From an uncultured Tateyamaria sp. (GTDB lineage Bacteria; Pseudomonadota; Alphaproteobacteria; Rhodobacterales; Rhodobacteraceae), in the NCBI RefSeq assembly GCF_947497045.1, contig NZ_CANMEU010000001.1, positions 186,001 through 250,000 of the forward strand: a stretch of 64,000 bases of DNA, read 5' to 3'. Shown here piece by piece: positions 37,757-46,743 of this stretch. A model generated the notes under the pieces. The model was not told where the DNA came from and ran no database searches. It was given only the letters and a program-made list of their open reading frames with translations. A program made the translations under genes and the position numbers. The stretch's first letter is position 1. Each line of letters begins with the position of its first letter.

Positions 37757-37798
37757 TAGACCGAATGGTCTAATCTTGACGCTGGACCAATCGGTCTA
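37757..37798. promoter_or_regulatory. Two TetR operators in the hydrolase-tetR intergenic region
   Basis: TAGACCGAATGGTCTA (37757-37772) is a palindrome with 6-base arms, and TGGACCAATCGGTCTA (37783-37798) is a near copy with one arm mismatch. Centres are 26 bases apart. The form resembles operators of LmrA/YxaF-like TetR proteins. Their place between divergent genes suggests joint repression. Confidence 0.75.
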
Positions 37799-37817
37799 CT
37801 CCTGTCAAGATCAAAGA

Positions 37818-38366
37818 ATGACCACCACCGCCCTCCCCACCAAAGACCGGTTGATCCAGTCGGCGGCCACGTTGTTTCGCACGCGGGGTTATCACGGGGT
37901 GGGTCTGGCCGATTTGCTGAGCCATGCCAAAGCACCCAAAGGGTCGCTCTACCACCACTTTCCAAACGGAAAGTCCGACCTCGCGATGGCGGCGGCCACA
38001 TGGGCGTCAGACCAGATGCTGCGCCTGATTGCGGCCAGTTTCGATGGGGCGGACACGTTCAACGACGGGGCCACGACCTTGTGTTTCAAGCTGGCCAAGC
38101 TGTTCGATCTGACCGGATGGGACACGTGCCCGATTGCTGCGACGTTGTTCGAGGGACCGGACAACACCGATTTCCGCGCCCATGCCAGCCATATTTACGA
38201 AGGGTGGATCGCCGAAGTGCACGACCATGCCGAACGCTTCGGCCTGCCCGAGGATCAGGCCCAAACCAAGGCTGAAAACCTGTTCGTACTGATCCAGGGC
38301 GGGTGGATGCTGGCGCGCGCGCGGCGCAGTTCGGACGTTTTGCGCACCCTACCCGCGCTGTTGTAA
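37818..38366 (+). CDS. TetR-family repressor (LmrA/YxaF-like)
   Basis: A 182-residue TetR protein. The helix-turn-helix reads TRGYHGVGLADLLSHAKAPK followed by GSLYHHF, and the C-terminal domain resembles the LmrA/YxaF group (WDTCPIAATLFEG). The start MTTTALPTKDR at 37818 directly follows the two operators; a longer version from 37704 would cross them and is rejected. It probably represses itself and the divergent hydrolase gene until an effector binds. Confidence 0.9.
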   Translation: MTTTALPTKDRLIQSAATLFRTRGYHGVGLADLLSHAKAPKGSLYHHFPNGKSDLAMAAATWASDQMLRLIAASFDGADTFNDGATTLCFKLAKLFDLTGWDTCPIAATLFEGPDNTDFRAHASHIYEGWIAEVHDHAERFGLPEDQAQTKAENLFVLIQGGWMLARARRSSDVLRTLPALL

Positions 38367-38466
38367 GACACCCAGACGCAGAGCAGAGTACGCCGATGGC
38401 CAAGAGTGCCGTGTTGTGGTCCCTCTAAACCTCAAAGTCGAGCTGCGACAAACCTATCGCGATCCT

Positions 38467-38625
38467 TCATCTGACTGGGATCACCGCCGCGCTGTTCGGA
38501 TCTGCCATGCGCAAAGGTATGGCATCGTAGATGATCGTTGCCGATCCCCGGACCGCCAGCGCGACCACGCCTGCGCCTCTTGCGATCTTCGATGTGGCGG
38601 TTTTGGTCATTCCACGCAGGTGCAT
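38467..38625 (-). CDS. Possible small protein of 52 residues
   Basis: The 439-base gap between tetR and dnaX holds one plausible short gene, opening MHLRGMTKTATSKIARG with a hydrophobic stretch GVVALAVRGSATIIYDAI. GGGGAAACATC precedes the ATG, and third codon positions are GC-rich. No relative is recognised. Nothing else supported was seen in the gap apart from a 6-base inverted repeat (GTCACC/GGTGAC, 38702-38726), possibly within the dnaX promoter. Confidence 0.35.
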   Translation of the reverse strand: MHLRGMTKTATSKIARGAGVVALAVRGSATIIYDAIPLRMADPNSAAVIPVR

Positions 38626-38805
38626 GATGTTTCCCCGTTGTCATGGTGCGTCAACGCTCAGTGGGTCACAATAATTGCATCGCACGGGGATCTGAAAGGC
38701 TGTCACCCCATGCACACTTAGGTGACGCCAGCTGTGGACGCCGCCGCGCGTGGCCCGTAGGTTTGCACTGGCACCGCGAATCCACCCAATCCGACCCAGA
38801 GGCTT

Positions 38806-40548
38806 ATGTCCGACGAAACCCAAAAATATCAGGTCCTCGCCCGCAAATACCGGCCCGAAACCTTTGTTGACCTTGTGGGTCAGGACGCGATGGTGCGCAC
38901 GCTGAAAAATGCGTTCGAGGCAGACCGGATCGCGCAAGCCTTTGTTATGACGGGGATTCGTGGGACGGGTAAAACCACGACCGCACGGATCATCGCGAAG
39001 GGGATGAACTGCATTGGGCTCGATGGCAGCGGCGGGCCCACCACCGAACCCTGCGGGCAATGCGAACACTGCGTCGCCATCATGGAGGGGCGGCATGTCG
39101 ATGTCCTTGAGATGGACGCCGCCTCGAACACCTCCGTCAACGACATCCGCGAGATCATCGATTCGGTGCACTACCGCGCTGCCTCGGCCCGTTACAAGAT
39201 CTACATCATCGACGAAGTGCACATGCTGTCCAACAGCGCCTTCAACGCGTTGCTGAAGACGCTGGAAGAGCCGCCCGCCCACGTGAAATTCATCTTTGCG
39301 ACCACCGAAATTCGCAAAGTGCCCGTAACTGTTCTGTCCCGCTGCCAGCGGTTTGATTTGCGCCGCATCGAACCCGAGGTGATGATCGCGCTGCTGCGCA
39401 AGATCGCGACAGCCGAAGGGGCCGAGATTGCCGCTGACGCGCTGGCGCTGATCACCCGCGCCGCCGAAGGATCTGCGCGCGATGCCACATCGCTGCTGGA
39501 TCAGGCGATTTCGCACGGAGCCGGTGAAACCAGCGCAGATCAGGTACGCGCGATGCTGGGCCTTGCGGATCGGGGTCGGGTGCTGGACCTGTTTGACATG
39601 ATCCTCAAAGGGGACGCGGCCAGCGCGTTGACCGAGCTTGGCGGGCAATATGCGGACGGGGCCGATCCGATGGCCGTTCTGCGGGATCTGGCCGAAATCA
39701 CGCACTGGGTGTCGGTGGTGAAAATCACGCCCGAGGCAGCGGATGATCCAACCATTTCCCCGGATGAACGCGCACGTGGGCTAACGATGGCCAAAGCGTT
39801 GCCGATGCGGGTACTGACCCGGCTGTGGCAGATGCTGCTCAAGGCACTGGACGAGGTTGCCGCAGCCCCCAACGCGATGATGGCGGCGGAAATGGCTGTG
39901 ATCCGCCTGACCCATGTGGCCGACCTGCCCAGCCCTGACGAGCTTGTGCGCAAGTTGCAGAACGCGACGCCCCCGACTCCGGCAGCCCCCCCGGCACAAG
40001 GCGGTGCATCCTCTGGCGTTCAGGCCGTGCAGCAAGCGCAGACCCGGATGGCGGCCCAGCCCAATACCGCAGGGCAAACGACCGCTCTGGCGCAGCATCG
40101 CGACGCGGCTTTGGCCCGCTACCCCAGCTTTGATCATGTGCTGGAGCTGATCCGCACCAATCGCGACGTCAAACTGTTGGTCGAGGTTGAAACGACCCTG
40201 CGGCTGGCCGCCTACCAACCGGGCCGGATCGAATTTGTGCCCACCGAAAAGGCACCCCGCGATCTGGCCCAACGCCTTGGTGCGCGCCTGCAATTGTGGA
40301 CCGGCAACCGGTGGGCCGTCTCGGTCGTGAACGAAGGCGGCGCAGACACCATCGCCGAGGTGCGCGACGCCGCTGATCTGGCCCTGAAAGCAAAGGCCGA
40401 GGCGCATCCGCTGGTACAGGCCGTCATCGCCCAGTTCCCAAAGGCCACCATCACCGCCATCCGGAAAGCCGAAGACATCGCGCAAGAGGCCCATATCGAA
40501 GCGCTGCCCGAAGTCGACGATGAATGGGACCCCTTTGAAGAGGACTAA
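38806..40548 (+). CDS. dnaX: DNA polymerase III subunit gamma/tau
   Basis: A 580-residue clamp-loader ATPase. It shows YQVLARKYRPETFVDLVGQ at the start, Walker A GIRGTGKTTTAR, a zinc site including CGQCEHC, Walker B DEVHMLS and the sensor LEEPPAHVKF. A Pro/Ala-rich linker at about 385-425 leads to the tau region. Slippery A or T runs that would yield a shorter gamma product by frameshifting were not seen. The next gene begins inside its last 29 bases; ybaB and recR follow, the usual context. Confidence 0.96.
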   Translation: MSDETQKYQVLARKYRPETFVDLVGQDAMVRTLKNAFEADRIAQAFVMTGIRGTGKTTTARIIAKGMNCIGLDGSGGPTTEPCGQCEHCVAIMEGRHVDVLEMDAASNTSVNDIREIIDSVHYRAASARYKIYIIDEVHMLSNSAFNALLKTLEEPPAHVKFIFATTEIRKVPVTVLSRCQRFDLRRIEPEVMIALLRKIATAEGAEIAADALALITRAAEGSARDATSLLDQAISHGAGETSADQVRAMLGLADRGRVLDLFDMILKGDAASALTELGGQYADGADPMAVLRDLAEITHWVSVVKITPEAADDPTISPDERARGLTMAKALPMRVLTRLWQMLLKALDEVAAAPNAMMAAEMAVIRLTHVADLPSPDELVRKLQNATPPTPAAPPAQGGASSGVQAVQQAQTRMAAQPNTAGQTTALAQHRDAALARYPSFDHVLELIRTNRDVKLLVEVETTLRLAAYQPGRIEFVPTEKAPRDLAQRLGARLQLWTGNRWAVSVVNEGGADTIAEVRDAADLALKAKAEAHPLVQAVIAQFPKATITAIRKAEDIAQEAHIEALPEVDDEWDPFEED

Positions 40549-40936
40549 GCGCACCTTCGCCGCGATTGGTGCCGCTGTGTTGGCATGGCCGACCGTGGCG
40601 CATGCGTATGCCTGCACCACTTTGCGCCCGGATTGGGACGGCACGCCTGCGTCGGCAGTCGGCGAAACAATCGGGCTGCTGACCGCGCCGATGGGTCTCT
40701 TTTTGCTGGCGGCAACGGTCATGGCGGTTTTGGTGCGCAGCCAATGGGGCGGGCTGGTTGCCGTCCTGCTATGGACGGCTTTCATCACCTTCGTGACCAT
40801 GGCTGATTCAGACGGACAGCGGACCCTGGCCATGGCAGAGGGCTGCGTTGGCCCGCCGACCTTGTTCATTGCGACGGCGGCTGCGATATGTGTTGCAATT
40901 GTTTTATACACCATGCCGCGCAAAAGCGGCGACTGA
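40520..40936 (+). CDS. Hypothetical membrane protein with signal peptide
   Basis: A 138-residue protein that starts inside the 3' end of dnaX in another frame. A signal peptide ends at TVAHA, then come YACTTLRPDWDG and three hydrophobic segments (IGLLTAPMGLFLLAATVMAV, GGLVAVLLWTAFITFV, TLFIATAAAICVAIVLY). No family is recognised. It sits between dnaX and ybaB in the same direction. The 29-base overlap suggests coupled translation. Confidence 0.65.
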   Translation: MNGTPLKRTKRTFAAIGAAVLAWPTVAHAYACTTLRPDWDGTPASAVGETIGLLTAPMGLFLLAATVMAVLVRSQWGGLVAVLLWTAFITFVTMADSDGQRTLAMAEGCVGPPTLFIATAAAICVAIVLYTMPRKSGD

Positions 40937-40955
40937 CATGCGGAGATAGCGACAG

Positions 40956-41300
40956 ATGCTCAAAGGACTTGGCGGCCTTGGTGATATGGCCGGGATGATG
41001 AAAAAAGCGCAGGAAATGCAGGCCAAGATGGCCGAGATGCAGGACGAATTGCACAGCATCTCGGTGACGGGCGAGTCCGGCGCGGGTCTGGTCAAAGCAA
41101 CCGCAACGGCCAAGGGAGAGTTGACTGCACTGGATATCGACCCCTCGATTTTCAATGGCGACGACAAAGAAGTGGTTGAGGATCTGATTCTGGCTGCGAT
41201 CAAGGACGCGCAGGTCAAAGCCTCCGAACGCGCGCAGGAAGAGATGGGCAAGCTGACCGAAGGGATGGGTCTGCCAGCCGGTATGAAACTGCCGTTCTAA
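40956..41300 (+). CDS. YbaB/EbfC-family nucleoid-associated protein
   Basis: A 114-residue YbaB/EbfC protein, opening MLKGLGGLGDMAGMMKKAQE, with MNG-like central strands and the Met- and Gly-rich end LTEGMGLPAGMKLPF. The family binds DNA as a dimer and is nearly always found between dnaX and recR, as here, though an antisense gene lies between it and recR. Confidence 0.95.
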   Translation: MLKGLGGLGDMAGMMKKAQEMQAKMAEMQDELHSISVTGESGAGLVKATATAKGELTALDIDPSIFNGDDKEVVEDLILAAIKDAQVKASERAQEEMGKLTEGMGLPAGMKLPF

Positions 41301-41320
41301 ACGCAGCCGTCAACGCCATA

Positions 41321-41962
41321 CTAGGACTTGCGCGACAGACGCACGACCGCCGCCGGCATCAGCGCATCCACCACCAGAGCCGGCGTGCGCGTCGATGGCC
41401 CTCCGCGTTGGGTGCGTCGAATAATCACGACCGTGCTCAGGAATGCCATATAAAGGGCGAAAGTGATGCTCAACCGATTAAGCCCCTCACGAAACGTGAG
41501 CGCGGTGCCACTGCCCTCGTTTGCCCGGCGTGCGCCACTTTCTGCACCCTCTGCCGGCTCGGTTCCTGCGATATTGGAATTGCTGTCCTCGCATCCCTCG
41601 CGGATGGCAGTGGCCAGTCGTTCCGTGTGCCGCGTGTCAGCGGGCGATAATCGCACGCCATTGCCTTTGGCCAGTGAGGCAGACACGACCATAAGTGCGT
41701 TGACGGATCGCATGTTCGCACGCCTGAGTTCACCGGGTAGGGTTGTGCGCACCACTGCCGGGTCCAGGCGGCTTAACGCAAGACGCAAACGATTGCGTTG
41801 ATGAATTGCGACCTCGGCACCGCTAAGGCGCACGTCATTCAACGTCTTTACCAATACCCGAATGGCAGGCGGATATGCACAGGCCAGCGCAGGGCCGGAC
41901 ACCATCACCGCACAAACCCATAAATAGCCAATAAACAAAACCCGACGCACTAAAACCCTCAC
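41321..41962 (-). CDS. Hypothetical secreted/membrane protein
   Basis: A 213-residue protein with a signal-like N-terminus (LFIGYLWVCAVMVSGPALA), an Arg-rich middle and one membrane segment near residue 175 (ITFALYMAFLSTVVII). After it comes RRTQRGG..TPALVVDALMPAAVVRLS, which looks like the first part of a PilZ domain cut short; this is a guess from pattern only. It lies antisense between ybaB and recR, two genes normally adjacent. No function can be given. Confidence 0.6.
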   Translation of the reverse strand: MRVLVRRVLFIGYLWVCAVMVSGPALACAYPPAIRVLVKTLNDVRLSGAEVAIHQRNRLRLALSRLDPAVVRTTLPGELRRANMRSVNALMVVSASLAKGNGVRLSPADTRHTERLATAIREGCEDSNSNIAGTEPAEGAESGARRANEGSGTALTFREGLNRLSITFALYMAFLSTVVIIRRTQRGGPSTRTPALVVDALMPAAVVRLSRKS

Positions 41963-42057
41963 TTTTTTTGACGTGACAGACGAAGCCTAGCGAGCGACCG
42001 TTTAAAACAAATGAACGCCCTTCCTGTTCGACCCAAACCGCAATAGATTGTGGCCGC

Positions 42058-42651
42058 ATGAGCAGTACACGCGATATCGACGCCCTGATCGAGATGATGG
42101 CAAAGCTGCCCGGCCTTGGCCCCCGCTCGGCCCGGCGCGCGGTATTGCACATGATCCGCAAACGCGCGCTGTTGCTGACCCCGCTGGCCGATACCATGCA
42201 GACCGTCGCTGTGACCGCGCGCGAGTGCCTCAATTGCGGCAATGTCGGCACAGCCGATGTGTGCGATATCTGCACCTCGCCCAAGCGGGAAAACGGCGAA
42301 TTATGCGTGGTCGAGGATGTGGCCGACCTGTGGGCGATGGAGCGGGCTGGCGTGTTCAAAGGCCGCTACCATGTGCTGGGCGGGACATTGTCCGCCCTGG
42401 ACGCCATCGGCCCGGACGAATTGCGCATCCCACGTCTGATGGACCGGGTGGCCACCGAAGACATCACCGAGGTGATCCTGGCCTTGAACGCCACAATCGA
42501 CGGGCAGACCACCGCGCACTATATCGCGGACCAGTTGGAGGGGAGGGTCACACTGACCTCGCTGGCGCAGGGCGTGCCGATCGGGGGGGAGCTGGACTAT
42601 CTCGATGATGGTACTATCAGCGCGGCACTGAAGGCCCGCAAGGCGATCTGA
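42058..42651 (+). CDS. recR: Recombination mediator RecR
   Basis: A 197-residue RecR. It has an N-terminal helix-hairpin-helix ([17 protein letters not shown]), a four-Cys zinc site ([17 protein letters not shown]) and a Toprim domain with [13 protein letters not shown]. With RecO and RecF it loads RecA onto gapped single-stranded DNA. It is transcribed in the same direction as dnaX and ybaB, but after the antisense gene at 41321-41962. Confidence 0.96.
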   Translation: MSSTRDIDALIEMMAKLPGLGPRSARRAVLHMIRKRALLLTPLADTMQTVAVTARECLNCGNVGTADVCDICTSPKRENGELCVVEDVADLWAMERAGVFKGRYHVLGGTLSALDAIGPDELRIPRLMDRVATEDITEVILALNATIDGQTTAHYIADQLEGRVTLTSLAQGVPIGGELDYLDDGTISAALKARKAI

Positions 42652-42655
42652 GGGC

Positions 42656-43690
42656 TTAGGCCAGCGCCTGCTCAAACCCCGAAATCACAGCCTCCAGACC
42701 CGCATCCGTCACATCCTTATGCAGCACCAGACGGGTTGTTCCCAATGCCCCGCTCAGGCGCACACCCGAGGTTGCGAGGCGGGAAATAATCTGCGGCGTG
42801 ATCCCGTTCCTGGGTGTGAAGAACACCATATTCGTGGCCTGGGTCACATCGCCATAGGCCGACAACGCCTGGCCCAGACGCGCGGCCCGCTGACGATCTT
42901 CGGTCAGGCGATCCACGTTATGCTTTAGCGCATGAAGGCTCGCGGCCGCCAGAATACCGGACTGGCGCGTACCGCCGCCCAGCATCTTACGCCAGCGCCG
43001 CGCACGCGCGATCAGGTCACGCGGCCCCACCAGCACGGAGCCAACCGGCGCACCCAGTCCTTTGGACAGGCAAATCGAAACAGTGTCGAAAATACCCGAA
43101 AGGTCAGTTTCCGCACAACCCAACGCCTCGACCGCATTGAAAAAACGCGCACCATCCAGATGGACCGACAGATCCGCCGCACGGGCCGCATCCACCGCCT
43201 GCTGGCAACGCGCCAGCGGCACGGCGTGGCCATTATGGGTATTCTCAAGACCAAGCAGACGCGTGATTGCATGATGCGAGTCGTCATCTTTGACGGCGGC
43301 TGCGATCGCATCGGGTTCCAATGCGCCATCGGCCGCTACATCCAGCGGATCAAGAGCAACACCGCCCAACACAGATGCACCTGCCGCCTCGTATTTGTAG
43401 ATATGGTAACCGCGCCCGGTGATGATTTCATCGCCGCGCTGGCAATGGGCGAGCATACCGACAAGGTTGCTTTGAGTGCCTGAGGTCAGAAACAGACCAG
43501 CCTCTTTGCCCAATCGCTCGGCCAGTTCGGCCTCAAGCCGATTGACGGTTGCATCCTCACCATACACGTCATCCCCAACCTCAGCGTCGGCCATGGCCGC
43601 GCGCATGTCGGCGTCAGGGGTGGTGACCGTGTCACTGCGCAAGTCCGCGATGATGCCAGCGGTGGATTGAGTGGGTGCATATTGGGTCAT
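42656..43690 (-). CDS. ltaE: Low-specificity L-threonine aldolase
   Basis: A 344-residue PLP-dependent fold-type I enzyme that cleaves threonine to glycine and acetaldehyde. It shows [18 protein letters not shown] at the N-terminus, [11 protein letters not shown] and [10 protein letters not shown] in the centre, and the PLP lysine in [13 protein letters not shown]. It converges on recR with a 4-base gap. It lies downstream of trcR on the same strand, 76 bases away. Confidence 0.92.
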   Translation of the reverse strand: MTQYAPTQSTAGIIADLRSDTVTTPDADMRAAMADAEVGDDVYGEDATVNRLEAELAERLGKEAGLFLTSGTQSNLVGMLAHCQRGDEIITGRGYHIYKYEAAGASVLGGVALDPLDVAADGALEPDAIAAAVKDDDSHHAITRLLGLENTHNGHAVPLARCQQAVDAARAADLSVHLDGARFFNAVEALGCAETDLSGIFDTVSICLSKGLGAPVGSVLVGPRDLIARARRWRKMLGGGTRQSGILAAASLHALKHNVDRLTEDRQRAARLGQALSAYGDVTQATNMVFFTPRNGITPQIISRLATSGVRLSGALGTTRLVLHKDVTDAGLEAVISGFEQALA

Positions 43691-43766
43691 GGGGATCCCT
43701 CAGACAAAAAATGGGCGCAACTCGGAATAAAGCACGCCCATCTGGCCATTACGGATGATGGATTGC

Positions 43767-44528
43767 TCAGGGCTGTTCGTCTTCGTCCTTACCGCCGTCT
43801 TTGGGCAGATTGAACAGGCTGTCCGCATCCACCAAGGTGGACTTGTCATCCTCATCCTCGTCAGCATCCGTATCCATCGACAGCGAGAACGTCTCAAGAC
43901 CTTCGATGGCCGTCGGGATTTTGGGTTCCGCTTCCATGCCGAGGCTTTGCTCGGTGCTCACCAGCTTGCGGCGTTCATCGTCAGACATGACTACACCGTC
44001 GGCCGCCTTCTTGGCGGCGGCCTTCTGAACGGCGGCATCAAGTTCGGACTGTTTCGTCAGGCCCAAAGCAACCGGATCGACGGGCTGGATGTTCGAGATG
44101 TTCCAATGCGAGCGATCCCGAATCGACTGGATCGTCGGCTTGGTGGTGCCGACCAGTTTGGAGATCTGACCATCGGTCAATTCAGGGTGAAACTTGACCA
44201 GCCAATAAATCGCAGCGGGACGGTCCTGACGTTTGGACAGAGGAGTATAACGGGGGCCGCGGCGCTTTTCCTCGCCCACGGCGGCAGCGTTGTATTTCAG
44301 CGCCAGCTTGTGCAGCGGGTTCTTTTCAGCCGCGTCAATTTCGTCCTGCGTGAGCTGATTGTTGGCAATAGGATCAAAGCCTTTGACGCCTGCGGCCACG
44401 TCGCCGTCGGCAATGCCCTGCACTTCCAGCTCGTGCATTTCGACAAAGTCGGCGATCTGCTTAAAGCTGAGGGTTGTGTTGTCCACCAGCCAGACGGCGG
44501 TGGCCTTGGCCATGATCGGTTTTGCCAT
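43767..44528 (-). CDS. trcR: Cell-cycle transcriptional regulator TrcR (DUF1013)
   Basis: A 253-residue DUF1013 protein. The central region HPELTDGQISKLVGTTKPTI contains a helix-turn-helix, and the C-terminal third is acidic. TrcR proteins are alphaproteobacterial cell-cycle regulators linked to CtrA control. The start MAKPIMAKA at 44528 has AAGGAG seven bases before it; the ATG two codons upstream is too close to that site. The acidic tail (DADEDEDD) may be flexible. Confidence 0.9.
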   Translation of the reverse strand: MAKPIMAKATAVWLVDNTTLSFKQIADFVEMHELEVQGIADGDVAAGVKGFDPIANNQLTQDEIDAAEKNPLHKLALKYNAAAVGEEKRRGPRYTPLSKRQDRPAAIYWLVKFHPELTDGQISKLVGTTKPTIQSIRDRSHWNISNIQPVDPVALGLTKQSELDAAVQKAAAKKAADGVVMSDDERRKLVSTEQSLGMEAEPKIPTAIEGLETFSLSMDTDADEDEDDKSTLVDADSLFNLPKDGGKDEDEQP

Positions 44529-44654
44529 TGTCATGCTCCTTCGCGCATATCTGTCCCGTCGCCTGAAATCGGCGGCCTTGGTATTCAAGGCGGGTTTCCG
44601 TTGTGGGGGAACTTGGGCGGGATATAAGGGGTGAGGTCGAGAAAGGAAAGCCTT

Positions 44655-45284
44655 ATGCGTGCTGTGGTGATCTGGATGTTGCTGGCGATACCCGCCTGGG
44701 CCGAAGGCGAGCAGTCAGGAGTGTTCGACTACTACGTGCTCAGCCTCAGCTGGTCGCCCAACTGGTGCGCCTATGAGGGCGATGCGCGCGGATCGGACCA
44801 ATGCGACCCCCGCCACGATCATGGCTGGATCATGCACGGGCTGTGGCCGCAATTCCATCGTGGGTTTCCATCCTACTGCCCAACGGCGGAACGTCCGCCG
44901 TCGCGTCGCATGACGGCAGACATGTCTGACATCATGGGCACATCAGGGCTGGCTTGGCATCAATGGAAAAAACATGGGGTCTGTTCAGGCCTGTCGGCGG
45001 CGGATTATTACGCAATATCGCGCGACGCCTACGCCCGGGTCGCCCGACCGCCTGTCTTTCGCAAACTGCAAGACCCCGTGAAGCTGCCAGCATCCGTGGT
45101 GCAGGACGCATTCCTGCAATCCAACCCGGACATGGAGCCCGACGGCATCACGATCACATGCCGCGACGGGCATATACAGGAAGCCCGTATTTGCCTGTCC
45201 CGTGATCTTGAGCCCGTCCCCTGCGGACAGGATGTTGTTCGGGATTGCACATTGCGAGACGCGATTTTTGCGCCCGTCAGATAG
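44655..45284 (+). CDS. Ribonuclease T2-family secreted protein
   Basis: A 209-residue protein with signal peptide ending at AWA. Both catalytic blocks of the RNase T2 family are present: MHGLWPQF (His61) and WHQWKKHGVC (His102, His107), with several cysteines for disulfides. The residue after His102 is Gln103, where well-studied RNases carry a catalytic glutamate, so activity may be reduced or altered. A periplasmic RNA-degrading role is likely. The start ATG has AAAGGAAAGCCTT before it. Confidence 0.88.
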   Translation: MRAVVIWMLLAIPAWAEGEQSGVFDYYVLSLSWSPNWCAYEGDARGSDQCDPRHDHGWIMHGLWPQFHRGFPSYCPTAERPPSRRMTADMSDIMGTSGLAWHQWKKHGVCSGLSAADYYAISRDAYARVARPPVFRKLQDPVKLPASVVQDAFLQSNPDMEPDGITITCRDGHIQEARICLSRDLEPVPCGQDVVRDCTLRDAIFAPVR

Positions 45285-45398
45285 ATACAGACCCGCGGGT
45301 GGCGGCCGACCTGCAACACGCACCCACCAAAGCCGGGATCAGCGCGGGCTGAGCCGTCAGGGTGCCTCCGGCGGCGGTATTTTTAGTCAAAAGAATTG

Positions 45399-45438
45399 AA
45401 AAACGCCCGCGCCACTCATCCTGTGAGCACCGCGGGCG
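45399..45438 (-). terminator. Strong hairpin with U tract on the minus strand
   Basis: CGCCCGCG and CGCGGGCG (8-base arms) enclose a second pairing CTCA/TGAG, and TTTTT follows on the minus strand. It is 150 bases downstream of the quinone oxidoreductase stop. It could end that transcript or a separate short RNA. Confidence 0.6.
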
Positions 45439-45490
45439 ATAAAGAAGCACTGCTTCTTCTGGCACGGCCAACGGCTCCGCAGCCTGTACC
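45399..45490 (-). ncRNA. Candidate small RNA upstream of the terminator
   Basis: Before the terminator the minus strand carries a second hairpin, AAGAAGC/GCTTCTT (45442-45458). Together these form a compact two-hairpin unit of about 60-90 bases with a U tract, inside the 303-base gap between RNase T2 and the oxidoreductase. No promoter could be placed firmly and no known family is recognised. It may equally be the 3' UTR of the oxidoreductase mRNA. The rest of the gap holds two diverged copies of the AAAATACC repeat. Confidence 0.25.
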
Positions 45491-45526
45491 ACGTGCTGAC
45501 ATCACCAGATCAAAGTTAATTTGGCG

Positions 45527-45585
45527 TTTCTTTTGACCGAAAATACCGCGGGGGTGAGGCCAAAGGCCGAGGGGGCTGGCCCCCT
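45527..45585 (+). repeat. Dispersed intergenic repeat with GC hairpin, copy 2 (diverged)
   Basis: TTTCTTTTGACCGAAAATACC is followed by G-rich DNA and the hairpins GGCC-AAA-GGCC and GGGGGC-TG-GCCCCC. It matches the layout of the copies at 17337 and 59153. It lies just after the stop of the quinone oxidoreductase. A further short copy of the core is at 45366-45396 on the minus strand. Confidence 0.5.
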
Positions 45586-45587
45586 TT

Positions 45588-46583
45588 TCAACCACCGGCC
45601 ACCTCAAGCACGATCTTGCCGATATGGCCCGAGCTTTCCATCCGAGCATGTGCCGCTGCGGCTTCGCTCAAGGAAAACTCTGAGTCCATGACAGGCCCAA
45701 CCCGACCAGACGCAAGCAGCGGCCACACAGCTTCGCGCAAATCCTGCGCAATCCGCGCCTTGGCAAGATCGCTTTGCGGCCGAAGCGTGCTGCCCGTTAT
45801 GGTCAAACGGCGCGTCATCATCTGCACCATGTTCAACTCGACTTTCGGCCCTTCAAGAAAAGCGATCTGGACAAGGCGACCATCATCCGCAAGTGCGCTC
45901 AGGTTCCGCTGAATGTAGGCCCCCCCAACCATATCCAAAATCAGGTCAGCGCCGCCTTGCGCCTTCAGAACCTCAACATAATCTGCGTCCCGATAGTTGA
46001 TCGCGACCTCAGCGCCAAGATCGCGGCAGGCTTGGCACTTTTCCTCAGAACCGGCAGTGGCGAACACACGCGCACCAAAGGCATGGGCAAGCTGGATGGC
46101 CGTTGTCCCAATCCCGCTGGACCCGCCATGGACGAGGAACCGCTCCCCACCCTTGAGGCCACCCCGCGTGAACACATTGGACCACACTGTGAAATAGGTT
46201 TCGGGCAGGCAAGCCGCCTGCTTTAGGCTCATACCATCCGGGATCGGTAAACAATGCGCTGCGGGGGTTGCAGCATATTCGGCGTAACCACCACCGGGCA
46301 GCAGGGCACAGACAAGGTCGCCGACGGCCAAACCGCTGACGCCCGCGCCGACCGCTACAACCTGTCCGGATGCCTCCAGTCCAGGCAAGTCACTTGCGGT
46401 CGGGGGCGGATTATACAGACCGGCGCGTTGCAACGCATCAGGGCGGTTGACGCCCGCCCATGCAACCTGAATGACAACCTCGCCATGTCCAACCTCGGGC
46501 CGCGGGCGATCCACGGCCCGTAGCACATCCGGGCCGCCCGGCTTGGTGATCTCGATCGCACGCATCTGCTTGGTCATCATCAT
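45588..46583 (-). CDS. NAD(P)H-quinone oxidoreductase (zeta-crystallin/PIG3 type)
   Basis: A 331-residue zinc-free medium-chain dehydrogenase. It has the PIG3-like opening MRAIEITKPGGPDVL, LPGLEASGQVVAVG in the catalytic domain, and the nucleotide-binding GGSSGIGTTAIQLAHAFGA. It reduces quinones with NADPH. The start ATGATGATG at 46583 has GGGAGCGA before it; the extension to 46634 lacks support. Confidence 0.88.
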   Translation of the reverse strand: MMMTKQMRAIEITKPGGPDVLRAVDRPRPEVGHGEVVIQVAWAGVNRPDALQRAGLYNPPPTASDLPGLEASGQVVAVGAGVSGLAVGDLVCALLPGGGYAEYAATPAAHCLPIPDGMSLKQAACLPETYFTVWSNVFTRGGLKGGERFLVHGGSSGIGTTAIQLAHAFGARVFATAGSEEKCQACRDLGAEVAINYRDADYVEVLKAQGGADLILDMVGGAYIQRNLSALADDGRLVQIAFLEGPKVELNMVQMMTRRLTITGSTLRPQSDLAKARIAQDLREAVWPLLASGRVGPVMDSEFSLSEAAAAHARMESSGHIGKIVLEVAGG

Positions 46584-46743
46584 TCGCTCCCTTTGGGGCA
46601 GCGTATCGTCTTTGGGTCCAGAAATGGAACCCATGCGGTTCGCTTTGCGCTGATGGCTACCTTAGCGCCAGCGGGAAGCAATGATGCAGCAATTGGGTCG
46701 CCATCGAAGCGTGGTCACCCGCGCAGTACATCTTGATTTGGAT

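Noticed and set aside
38806..40548. Programmed frameshift in dnaX giving a separate gamma subunit
   Set aside because: No run of A or T with a following hairpin, as in E. coli, was found at the expected place; the linker is GC-rich.
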